This document shows, piece after piece, positions 52,532 to 59,530 of a stretch of DNA of 64,000 nt; positions within the stretch are counted from its first letter, which is position 1, and each line of letters begins with the position of its first letter. The stretch covers positions 124,001 to 188,000 of the forward strand of contig MKTB01000017.1 in assembly GCA_001897525.1 (NCBI GenBank), written 5' to 3'. The notes beneath the pieces were generated by a model. It made no database searches. It saw only the letters and a program-made list of their open reading frames with translations, and was not told the origin of the DNA. The translations under genes were made by a program, and so were the position numbers. The DNA is from Bacteroidetes bacterium 43-16. GTDB lineage: Bacteria > Bacteroidota > Bacteroidia > Chitinophagales > Chitinophagaceae.

Positions 52532-53662
52532 ATGAAATTTGAATTACAGGCGGTATGTCCCGATACGGGAGCAAGGGCAGGTTTGCTGCATACCGATCAT
52601 GGTGTGATCGAGACACCAATATTTATGCCGGTAGGTACCGTAGGCAGTGTGAAAGCGGTGATGCAGGACCAGTTGCTGAACGATATCAAGGCACAGATCA
52701 TTTTAGGCAATACTTACCACTTATATTTAAGACCGGGAACCGATATTTTAGAAAAAGCCGGTGGGCTGCACAAATTCAATGGCTGGCATAAACCTATCTT
52801 GACCGATAGCGGAGGCTACCAGGTATTTTCTCTTTCCGGCAACCGGAAACTGAAAGAAGAAGGCGCTATGTTCCAGTCCCATATCGATGGTTCCAGGCAC
52901 CTCTTTTCTCCCGAACGTGTGATGGATATCCAGCGCAGCATAGGTGCCGATATCGTAATGGCTTTCGATGAATGTACCCCGTATCCCTGCGACTATAATT
53001 ATGCCAAAAAATCTATGGAAATGACCCATAGATGGCTGGACCGTTGTGTACAGCGTATGGACGAGACCGAGCCTAAATATGGCTACCACCAGTCCCTGTT
53101 CCCCATCGTGCAGGGAAGTACCTATAAAGACCTGAGAAAACAATCGGCAGAATACATCGCCTCAAAAGGTGCAGAAGGTAATGCCATCGGCGGATTGTCT
53201 GTAGGCGAGCCGGAAGAAGATATGTATGAAATGTGCGGATTGGTCTGCGATATACTTCCGAAGGATAAACCACGTTATTTAATGGGAGTAGGTACCCCCT
53301 GGAACATCATTGAGAACATCTCATTGGGTGTAGATATGTTTGACTGTGTGATGCCTACCCGTAACGGACGTAACGGGATGTTGTTTACCTCTGAGGGCGT
53401 AGTCAATATCAAGAATAAAAAATGGGAAGCAGACTTTTCTCCGATAGATGCCGGGATAGCTGCTCCTGCAAGTAATTATTATACCAAAGCCTATTTGCGC
53501 CACCTGTTCCAGGCCAAGGAGATATTGGGATTGCAGCTGGCCAGCCTGCAAAACCTGAGCTTCTACCTGCACCTGGCACAGGAAGCAAGGGCACATATCT
53601 TGAACGGTACATTCGGACAATGGAAAAACGGTGCCCTGGCAAGGGTTAAAACAAGGTTGTAA
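52532..53662 (+). CDS. tgt: Queuine/preQ1 tRNA-ribosyltransferase lacking the usual zinc ligands
   Basis: Exchanges guanine-34 for preQ1 in tRNAs for Asp, Asn, His and Tyr. From ATG 52532 it has 376 residues, normal for bacterial Tgt. Catalytic parts are intact: TDSGGYQVFSL with the general acid Asp, FDECTPYP with the preQ1-specific Cys, IGGLSVGEP, and GVDMFDCVMPTRNGRNG with the nucleophile Asp (about D271). The zinc site is not: the positions matching E. coli Cys302, Cys304, Cys307 and His333 are I309, A311, S314 and Q340, in exact register. The protein probably keeps its fold without zinc. It lies 24 bases before the permease gene. Confidence 0.93.
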   Translation: MKFELQAVCPDTGARAGLLHTDHGVIETPIFMPVGTVGSVKAVMQDQLLNDIKAQIILGNTYHLYLRPGTDILEKAGGLHKFNGWHKPILTDSGGYQVFSLSGNRKLKEEGAMFQSHIDGSRHLFSPERVMDIQRSIGADIVMAFDECTPYPCDYNYAKKSMEMTHRWLDRCVQRMDETEPKYGYHQSLFPIVQGSTYKDLRKQSAEYIASKGAEGNAIGGLSVGEPEEDMYEMCGLVCDILPKDKPRYLMGVGTPWNIIENISLGVDMFDCVMPTRNGRNGMLFTSEGVVNIKNKKWEADFSPIDAGIAAPASNYYTKAYLRHLFQAKEILGLQLASLQNLSFYLHLAQEARAHILNGTFGQWKNGALARVKTRL

Positions 53663-53686
53663 ATCAAGAAGAGCGATTAACACTTC

Positions 53687-54757
53687 ATGAAAAAACTGGA
53701 TCGGTACATACTGTATAGCTTTTTAGTGACATTCTTATTCTTTGTATTAATGATGTCTGTGATCATCTGCGTAATTGATTATACGCAGAAGATCGACGAT
53801 TTTGTAAGGTATAAGGCACCGACCGGTGAGTTGTTTATCTATTTCCTGGTGACCGCTCCGAGTTTTATTACCCTGCTGTTCCCTTTGTTTGTATTCCTGG
53901 CCACCATCTATTATACCTCGCGCCTGGCTTACCGTACAGAGATCATTGCCATACTGGCCACAGGTACTTCATTTGTCCGGTTTTTAAGGCCCTTTATCAT
54001 AGGAGGTGTTTTATTGTGTGCTGCCAATCTCATCACCAATCACTACCTCATACCCAAGGCCAATACCATTATGAATACCTTCCTGCGCAAGTACTTTTTT
54101 GATAAAAAAGTATCTGCAGACGGGGTGCATCTTAAAATATCCGACAGCACCTATATCTATATGGGCACCTTTAATTTTGAGGGATCTAATGGTAATAACT
54201 TTACCGTAGAAACCATAAAAGGCGTAAGCCTGGTGGATAAGCTGATTGCAGAACGGGTATCTTACGATAAAGAGAAAAAAGAATGGGTGATGACCAATGT
54301 CGTTCATTTGAAAAATGACAGTATTGCCGAGCATCTGGATAAGTTCCCTGAACTCAGGAAAAAGTACAATTTCACTCCCGAAGACCTCAATATTGACCGT
54401 AATATCAAGATCGAACTAACTTCCCCGGAACTGTCGGCTTTTATTGCCCGGGAGAAATCCAGGGGCGCAGAGAATGTCTCCGATTTTGAAATAGAATTAT
54501 ATAAGCGCTCTGCACAGCCTTTCGCTGCTTTTATCCTGGTGATCATCGGGGTGTGTATTGCTTCACGAAAAGTACGTGGAGGTAGTGGCCTTCACCTGGC
54601 GATTGGTATTGCCATCAGCGCATTATATATCCTTACCATGCAGCTTACCGCTACATTTACCGTCAACAGCGGCCTGCATCCCGTCATTGCCGTATGGATA
54701 CCTAATTTTATATTTATGATCTTAGGGGCCTATCTATATAGGCGGCAGGCGACATAG
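53687..54757 (+). CDS. LptF/LptG-family permease
   Basis: Inner-membrane component of the lipopolysaccharide export ABC system, 356 residues. Three hydrophobic helices in the first 115 residues (LYSFLVTFLFFVLMMSVIIC; PSFITLLFPLFVFLATI; LRPFIIGGVLLCAAN), a periplasmic beta-jellyroll domain (about 125-265) and three C-terminal helices give the YjgP/YjgQ layout. LptF and LptG cannot be separated by eye. It starts 24 bases after tgt, so probably in one transcript with it. Confidence 0.9.
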   Translation: MKKLDRYILYSFLVTFLFFVLMMSVIICVIDYTQKIDDFVRYKAPTGELFIYFLVTAPSFITLLFPLFVFLATIYYTSRLAYRTEIIAILATGTSFVRFLRPFIIGGVLLCAANLITNHYLIPKANTIMNTFLRKYFFDKKVSADGVHLKISDSTYIYMGTFNFEGSNGNNFTVETIKGVSLVDKLIAERVSYDKEKKEWVMTNVVHLKNDSIAEHLDKFPELRKKYNFTPEDLNIDRNIKIELTSPELSAFIAREKSRGAENVSDFEIELYKRSAQPFAAFILVIIGVCIASRKVRGGSGLHLAIGIAISALYILTMQLTATFTVNSGLHPVIAVWIPNFIFMILGAYLYRRQAT

Positions 54758-54762
54758 GTAAT

Positions 54763-54791
54763 AAAAATTAAGCTTCCTAAAAATTAAGCTT
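54763..54791 (+). repeat. 13-bp direct repeat
   Basis: AAAAATTAAGCTT occurs at 54763-54775 and 54779-54791, three bases apart, immediately before the REP-like palindrome. Confidence 0.7.
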
Positions 54792-54851
54792 GTCATGCTG
54801 AGCTATGTCGAAGCATGAACGGGGCATCCTTCGACCGGGCTCAGGGTGACA
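54791..54851. repeat. REP-like extragenic palindrome
   Basis: Outer arms TGTCATGCTGAGC (54791-54803) and GCTCAGGGTGACA (54839-54851) pair with a two-base internal mismatch; inner parts (GTCGAAGCATG and GCATCCTTCGAC) also pair. This word pair (TGTCATGCTGAGC...TTCGAC...GCTCAGGGTGACA) is familiar from intergenic repeats in many bacterial genomes. The rest of the 54758-55071 gene-free stretch holds degenerate copies of similar words (CTCGACT, CACTCGAAA, GGCCAAATGGCC, GTCGACCGAACG) and no gene. Confidence 0.7.
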
Positions 54852-55004
54852 GGGCGCATATAGATTTCTCGACTCCATTGCATTGCACTCGAAAGGACGG
54901 ACTGTATTCGGCCAAATGGCCGTAATGTCGACCGAACGTTAGTGAGTGGAAACATATAATAAAATGCTTAGAAGCTCTTCTGTACTTTGTTCAGAAACAA
55001 AAGT

Positions 55005-55063
55005 ATGCTTGCCACTGTTGAGTCTAGTTCTGAGGGGTCTAAACAACTTAAGGTGGCAAGCAT
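55005..55063 (-). terminator. Long inverted repeat after the TPR gene, possible terminator
   Basis: ATGCTTGCCAC (55005-55015) and GTGGCAAGCAT (55053-55063), perfect 11 bp, with an inner GTTG/CAAC pair. On the minus strand it follows the TPR gene stop by nine bases and is followed by ACTTTTGTTT. Confidence 0.45.
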
Positions 55064-55071
55064 CTGATTTT

Positions 55072-55590
55072 CTATGCGGCACTTTTTTCTTTTTTATCTT
55101 TTTTGCCGCTCTTCTTCCCGGAGGTTTTGGTCTTGATCCTTTCTTCCAAAGTGTTCAGGCATTCGATGATGTTTGTATTATGCGCAATTGCTTTCGCTTT
55201 CTGGATCATCTTCATCGCCTTTTTTAGTTTTTTTACCTGTTCATAAAGGCTCGCTTTGCGGTACAATAACCAGGATTTATCTGTTCCTTTTACACCCAGG
55301 GCAAAATCTATGAACTTTTCTGCATCGGTATAATCCTCGTTCCAGATCAATACATTGATATAGTGCGGATAAATCTCAATGGCATGTACATTTACTGCCA
55401 GTGCTTCCAGGAAGTATTCCTTTGAAGCCTCAAAGTCTTTAAAGATCTCCCCGTGCATCCTGCCCATCAGGCAAAGTGCCGTAGTGTCTTCACGGTCATA
55501 GGACAAAGCATATTCCAGTGATTCACTGGCCTCTTCCAGGTTATAAGGATAGGCATCCAATGCTTTTAATACATATTTATTCGATTTCAT
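55072..55590 (-). CDS. TPR-like helical protein encoded next to rtcB
   Basis: A 172-residue cytosolic protein without signal peptide. Helix pairs with TPR spacing (AYPYNLEEASESLEYALSYD, ALCLMGRMHGEIFKDFEAS, PHYINVLIWNEDYTDAEKF, WLLYRKASLYEQVKKLKKA) make about four repeats, and the C-terminus is a Lys-rich tail (SGKKSGKKDKKEKSAA) that may bind RNA. It starts 102 bases after rtcB on the same strand, so the two are probably co-expressed and it may assist RNA ligase function; this is inference from position. Confidence 0.75.
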   Translation of the reverse strand: MKSNKYVLKALDAYPYNLEEASESLEYALSYDREDTTALCLMGRMHGEIFKDFEASKEYFLEALAVNVHAIEIYPHYINVLIWNEDYTDAEKFIDFALGVKGTDKSWLLYRKASLYEQVKKLKKAMKMIQKAKAIAHNTNIIECLNTLEERIKTKTSGKKSGKKDKKEKSAA

Positions 55591-55692
55591 GATTTGTTTG
55601 TTTTTAAAAGGGTGTCAGGTTTGAGTTGACTGCTTGCCACATTGCTACAAACTGGATGTGAGCGGCATTCAGCTTTTCAGACACCCCATTTT

Positions 55693-57084
55693 TTATTTGT
55701 CCATTCTCGCGATCTTCGGTGTGAACTTTGCGATGATCTTCACCAGTTCCTGCTGATTGGCCATTACTCTTTCGATGTCTTTATAAGCCATCGGAGCTTC
55801 ATCTATACCTCCGCCGATAAGGGTCACCTCATGAGCTACAAGGTGCTTCTGTACCTGGCTTTTCGTGAGCTTGTTTTTGCACTGCGAGCGCGACATCAAG
55901 CGCCCGGCACCATGAGATGCAGAATGCAGGCTGTCTTCATTACCCAAACCCATCACTACAAAACCGGGAGCAGTAAGCGACCCCGGGATGATCCCGATCT
56001 CGCCGGCACCTGCAGGCGTAGCCCCTTTACGGTGCACGATACATTCTTTGCCATCCACCAGTTCTTTCCAGGCGAAATTGTGGTGATGCGCAATTTTCGC
56101 TATAGCCTGCGTGCCCAGTAATCGGGTGATGCGCCGGTGAATATCATCATGGCAAGCCTGTGCATAATCACCCGCAAGGTTCATCGCGATCCAGTACTCC
56201 TGCCCGTCATGGCTGTTCACATCCAGCCAGGCCAGGTGCTGCACCTGCCGGGGCAAGGGGCATTGCTTCGCTGCGAGATAAGTATAGTGTCGCGCTATAT
56301 TAGACCCTAAGGCCCTGGAGCCACTGTGGGAGAGCAATCCCAGGTATTCGCCCGGTTGTATCTTCCAGGGATTATTAAGCTCCTCAATACTTACAATGCC
56401 AAACTCCACAAAGTGATTACCACTACCCGAAGTGCCCAGTTGGCGATGTGCTTTTGAAAACAGGCTTTTCAGTAAAGGGATCTCCCTGAACTCGGGCCGC
56501 TCAAACACTTCGCTTTCGCCTTTATTTTTATGCACTTCATACATACCGAACTTTGTATGCTCAGACAGTATTTGAGTCAGCTGGTAACTATGGCTCCTCA
56601 GGTAAGCGGCCGGGATAGGATAGATGCTTAAACACATCCGGCAGCCTATGTCCACGCCCACACCATAAGGAATCACCGCGTTATCGGTGGCTAATACACC
56701 CCCGATCGGCAGGCCGTAACCACTATGGGCATCCGGCATCAGAGCACCTTTTACAGATACAGGAAGCTTTAAGGCTTCAAACATCTGGTATTTGGCACTG
56801 TCTTCGATCTCGTGCTCGCCAAATATCCGGAAGGGTGCACGAGTTGTATTAAGCTGCTGCTGCTGAACCTTTACCGGTTCTATTAATGCTTCTGCTATCT
56901 TACCCCATACCGGGTGTCCTTTAAACTGCTCCGGTGTCTCCAGGACCAGCCTGGCATCCGATAAAAGCCTTTCCTTTTTTTCTTTTTTGCCATAGCGACT
57001 GATCTGCCCCATAGCTATATTGATACTATTATTATTAGGGTAACCTATCTTTAAGAGGTCTTTCCCTTTGATTTTATTTCCCAT
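55693..57084 (-). CDS. rtcB: RtcB-type RNA ligase
   Basis: GTP- and Mn-dependent ligase joining 2',3'-cyclic phosphate or 3'-phosphate RNA ends to 5'-OH ends, used in RNA repair. The 463 residues carry the metal and guanylate motifs: MPDAHSGYGLPIGG, GVDIGCRM with the metal Cys148, TSGSGNHFVEFG, SHSGSRALG, HHHN, VHRKGATPAGAGE and SASHGAGRLMSR containing the His that is guanylylated. The N-terminus is about 50 residues longer than E. coli RtcB. Downstream is a TPR gene, and no rtcA, rtcR or prfH gene is in the window. A long leader with its own hairpins precedes it. Confidence 0.95.
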   Translation of the reverse strand: MGNKIKGKDLLKIGYPNNNSINIAMGQISRYGKKEKKERLLSDARLVLETPEQFKGHPVWGKIAEALIEPVKVQQQQLNTTRAPFRIFGEHEIEDSAKYQMFEALKLPVSVKGALMPDAHSGYGLPIGGVLATDNAVIPYGVGVDIGCRMCLSIYPIPAAYLRSHSYQLTQILSEHTKFGMYEVHKNKGESEVFERPEFREIPLLKSLFSKAHRQLGTSGSGNHFVEFGIVSIEELNNPWKIQPGEYLGLLSHSGSRALGSNIARHYTYLAAKQCPLPRQVQHLAWLDVNSHDGQEYWIAMNLAGDYAQACHDDIHRRITRLLGTQAIAKIAHHHNFAWKELVDGKECIVHRKGATPAGAGEIGIIPGSLTAPGFVVMGLGNEDSLHSASHGAGRLMSRSQCKNKLTKSQVQKHLVAHEVTLIGGGIDEAPMAYKDIERVMANQQELVKIIAKFTPKIARMDK

Positions 57085-57172
57085 GATTTGGATTGAAAAT
57101 GATACATGATCCCTGTTACCACATCAATAAATGTATTGAAGTGATTCAGGTATTTATGGGAATCTTTTTCGT

Positions 57173-57353
57173 AAAAAAGAAGCCCGAAACTTTTGGCCCC
57201 GGACTTTCGTATCAAATGGAAGGAGTCTTCCTCCTATGAAAAGTGAAAGTCGCGAAGCGCGTGCACACCAGGTCCTATTGGTGCTACAGCCGGTATGTTA
57301 GTGTTGAACAGGAACATTTTGCTTCGTTTAAAAGAGTGATTTAAATAATTTTC
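57173..57353 (-). ncRNA. Putative ~180-nt leader RNA or small RNA upstream of rtcB
   Basis: A strong minus-strand promoter (57358-57387) starts transcription near 57353. About 180 nt downstream a 7-bp stem (plus AAGCCCG 57180-57186 with CGGACTT 57200-57206; one G-T) is followed on the minus strand by CTTCTTTTTT (57182-57173), a terminator-like end 90 bases before the rtcB start. The RNA therefore may be a separate small RNA, or an attenuated leader read through into rtcB. Inside are a GGAAG-ACTC-CTTCC hairpin and a 27-codon frame (57234-57317) starting MFLFNTN. Its 5' end (CCTCGAAA) can partly pair with the 3' GTTTCGGG. Confidence 0.45.
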
Positions 57354-57357
57354 GAGG

Positions 57358-57387
57358 CAAAGGTAATTGCATTTTTTAAATAACAAA
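57358..57387 (-). promoter_or_regulatory. Promoter of the rtcB leader
   Basis: Minus strand TTTG (plus CAAA 57384-57387), 18-nt spacer, TACCTTTG (plus CAAAGGTA 57358-57365): full -33/-7 match, about 275 bases before the rtcB start codon. Confidence 0.75.
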
Positions 57388-57452
57388 AAATATTTTAAAT
57401 TATTTTTAAAAGAAAATCAATTACTTATGAATTTTTGGACATAGAAAATCTG

Positions 57453-57516
57453 TTTGCGCCCTAAAGGGGAACATTGCAGTAAAACAGGTGGAAATACCTG
57501 TACTGCCTGGCGCAAA
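57453..57516. other. Nested inverted repeats, probable structured RNA element
   Basis: Three nested perfect stems in 64 bases: TTTGCGCC (57453-57460) with GGCGCAAA (57509-57516), GCAGTA (57476-57481) with TACTGC (57501-57506), and CAGGT (57485-57489) with ACCTG (57496-57500). A purine-rich bulge (CTAAAGGGGAACATT) sits on one side. The plus strand shares the words AAAGGGGAAC and GGTGGAAA...CC with the core of cobalamin riboswitches, but the rest does not fit and no plus-strand gene follows. On the minus strand CACTTTTG (57520-57513), one base off the -7 box, overlaps its edge. Confidence 0.4.
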
Positions 57517-57544
57517 AGTGCTTGTTTTGCGGACCGGTAAACAC

Positions 57545-57579
57545 AAAAAAAGCGCCCGATAAATCTTATCGGACGCTTT
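57545..57579 (-). terminator. Minus-strand terminator with no obvious gene
   Basis: Arms 57549-57562 (AAAGCGCCCGATAA) and 57566-57579 (TTATCGGACGCTTT) pair with one mismatch, and on the minus strand the stem ends in a seven-T run. The nearest upstream gene already has its own terminator at 57733, so this one may end a separate short transcript from the 57580-57730 stretch, in which I see no credible gene. Confidence 0.72.
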
Positions 57580-57732
57580 GGCGATGGCCATATTGTGATT
57601 ATCTAAAATGCTGTACGGTTTGTATGAGCACATGCTTGCGTCCTGTATGTAATATTGAAGCCTGACATTTTGATAATTTTTGTATTGGTTTAAAATTCGT
57701 TGCGAAAATAGTTAATTTTTTAATACCACAAA

Positions 57733-57766
57733 ATTAAGCAGCGTTTTCTTTGCTTAAGCGCTGCTA
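57733..57766 (-). terminator. Terminator of the Wzi-like gene
   Basis: AGCAGCG (57737-57743) and CGCTGCT (57759-57765) form a stem that overlaps the stop codon; on the minus strand it is followed by TAATTTTG. Confidence 0.6.
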
Positions 57767-59485
57767 AATTTTCGTATAATCTCTGTGCGCCAGGTTAAGG
57801 CGTATGCCTGAATAAATATGGTAATGGCTGGAATTGTTTGCTGGCAGGGCCGCATAATTGAAATTGCCATACACACCACCCAGGTCAAAGAATAAATTAG
57901 GCGCGATCTGGTAGCTGGCATGCAGGCTGCCCAAGAGCCGGGTCAGCTTAGGCCCGTTGACCATTTTAATGCCATGATCGGCAGGGTAATTTTTGCTGTA
58001 ATCTTTAGAAGGATCATTGCCCAGGTTAAGACCGCCCGTGTCTACACCATGCTGGTAAAACATGGCTTTGGCTTCCAGTGTAATGTTTTTAGCAGGCCGG
58101 TAAGTGGCGATAAAGATCGCTTCGCGGAAGCCTGCAGCCAAAGGATGCCCAAGCGGCAGGTTGTTATTGGTGAAATTAGCGGCTACATAACCTTCGCCTC
58201 TGTCTATGTGTTGAAAGGTATAGGGACGGATGACATTGCCTTCCAGCTGTAGGTCCAGGTTGGAAATATTGAAGGCATCGTAATAATTAAGGCCCAGTTG
58301 TGCCCCCCATTTATTATGAATATATCCATTACCGGCAAAAAATTCCTTAGCCGTAAATTCATTCAGCAGGAACTGGCCGTAAAACCTTAATCCCTTTGCT
58401 GCTATTGCTTTTGCATTGATACCGATCGTAACTTTATCGGGGCTGCCCAGTCCTCTTTCTATGGCCCGGTAAAAAATGATCGGGTTCAGGTAGCCCATCT
58501 CAAAACCATTTTCACGGCTGAAGACCACCATTTCATAAGCGCCTACATTGAGCCACTTCGTCAGGTTGACACTTAATTGATGGGCCGTTGCAAACTTGTA
58601 ATTAGGCTGTACATTCGTTAAAGCGTTTCCCGGGATATTTGTGTCCGGGTTGAGCTTCATGAATATATTATCATATTGCAGTTTCCATACCTTGGTACGG
58701 ATATTGGCATAAGCCACCGGGGCCGCAAAGTCGGATAATACAAGTCCCCTGTAACCGTCGCCCAATTTTAAATAATCATAGCCCAGGTTAAGGCTGATAT
58801 AATCTCTTAATAAGCTGACACTGATATTCCCCGTAGGCAAGAGGTAGCTGTAGCTTTGCTCCTCACTGTTGTAGTTATAATTCCGCGGCCCGCCGACGAG
58901 GGTGTTCCTGCTGTTATTGAGGGCTTCATAGTAGCTCACCGGTTGCTCCCGTATGTAGCGGATGTTCAGGTCCAGGCCCACATAGTCCTTGTACTTTGCT
59001 CTAACCTTAGCCCCGGCAGCAATATTATATTTGAAGTCTGTGGCTTCATCTGCGTTTTCATAAATACCCTGAAAACCCAGTACAGGGTTGGCACTGATGA
59101 AAAAATCCCTGTTGTTGTAATAAGCGAGGTCAGTGATTTTCTGGTAGAAAGGTCCTGCAGGACGACGGGAATCTATGGCCCCGAAACCGTCTGGTGCGGC
59201 CCATTCCCCGGCATTGCTCAATGCCAGTCCTATGTTGGCATTATCCGTTTGGGTCCAGCCTCTGCGCGTATTGTACTGCGCTGCCTGTTCCATAAATCCG
59301 GCAACACTTTTTTTATCCAGGGGCTGAACGGTAGTGTGTATAGCCTGCGGCAGTTCGCCGGAGAGGGTAGACAGCCTGTTGACCAGATCATAAGCAGCTC
59401 CGTCAACGTCTTCATAAGCACTTTGCGCATGTGTAAGGTCAGCGATCAATAAAAGTAATACGGGAAAGAGTACAATTTTTTTCAA
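57764..59485 (-). CDS. Wzi/RemB-like outer membrane beta-barrel protein
   Basis: A 573-residue protein from a TTG start at 59485, which gives a clean signal peptide (MKKIVLFPVLLLLIADLTHAQ). A longer frame from TTG 59512 would begin inside a promoter box. After a short helical N-terminus the protein is a long series of beta strands (SYLLPTGNISVSLLRDYISL, NIRTKVWKLQYDNIFMKLN, FRFYGQFLLNEF-like) as in capsule-assembly Wzi barrels and the gliding protein RemB. Family assignment is by pattern only. It may serve polysaccharide attachment or surface motility. Confidence 0.68.
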   Translation of the reverse strand: MKKIVLFPVLLLLIADLTHAQSAYEDVDGAAYDLVNRLSTLSGELPQAIHTTVQPLDKKSVAGFMEQAAQYNTRRGWTQTDNANIGLALSNAGEWAAPDGFGAIDSRRPAGPFYQKITDLAYYNNRDFFISANPVLGFQGIYENADEATDFKYNIAAGAKVRAKYKDYVGLDLNIRYIREQPVSYYEALNNSRNTLVGGPRNYNYNSEEQSYSYLLPTGNISVSLLRDYISLNLGYDYLKLGDGYRGLVLSDFAAPVAYANIRTKVWKLQYDNIFMKLNPDTNIPGNALTNVQPNYKFATAHQLSVNLTKWLNVGAYEMVVFSRENGFEMGYLNPIIFYRAIERGLGSPDKVTIGINAKAIAAKGLRFYGQFLLNEFTAKEFFAGNGYIHNKWGAQLGLNYYDAFNISNLDLQLEGNVIRPYTFQHIDRGEGYVAANFTNNNLPLGHPLAAGFREAIFIATYRPAKNITLEAKAMFYQHGVDTGGLNLGNDPSKDYSKNYPADHGIKMVNGPKLTRLLGSLHASYQIAPNLFFDLGGVYGNFNYAALPANNSSHYHIYSGIRLNLAHRDYTKI

Positions 59486-59509
59486 AACCGGGTTATTTGA
59501 ATTTCGTTG

Positions 59510-59516
59510 CAAATTA
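59510..59516 (-). promoter_or_regulatory. Predicted -7 box of the Wzi-like gene
   Basis: Plus CAAATTA reads TAATTTG on the minus strand, 24 bases before the TTG start at 59485, in the 45-bp gap after the DUF445 gene. Confidence 0.45.
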
Positions 59517-59530
59517 CAAAAACATTTATA

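Noticed and set aside
54946-55227. 93-codon plus-strand frame overlapping the TPR gene
   Set aside because: It begins in the repeat patch and continues as antisense of the Lys-rich tail of the TPR protein.
57440-57560. Cobalamin riboswitch on the plus strand
   Set aside because: Only part of the core words match, the conserved 3' portion is absent and no plus-strand gene follows for over 3 kb; kept only as a structured element.
57421-57633. 70-codon minus-strand frame in the gap upstream of rtcB
   Set aside because: It crosses a strong terminator hairpin and the nested-stem element, and lacks any family resemblance.
57085-57763. tRNA, tmRNA or RNase P RNA gene in the rtcB upstream gap
   Set aside because: A GAAAGTCCGGG word resembles RNase P RNA, but the other conserved segments, the length and any TTCRA tRNA loop are missing.
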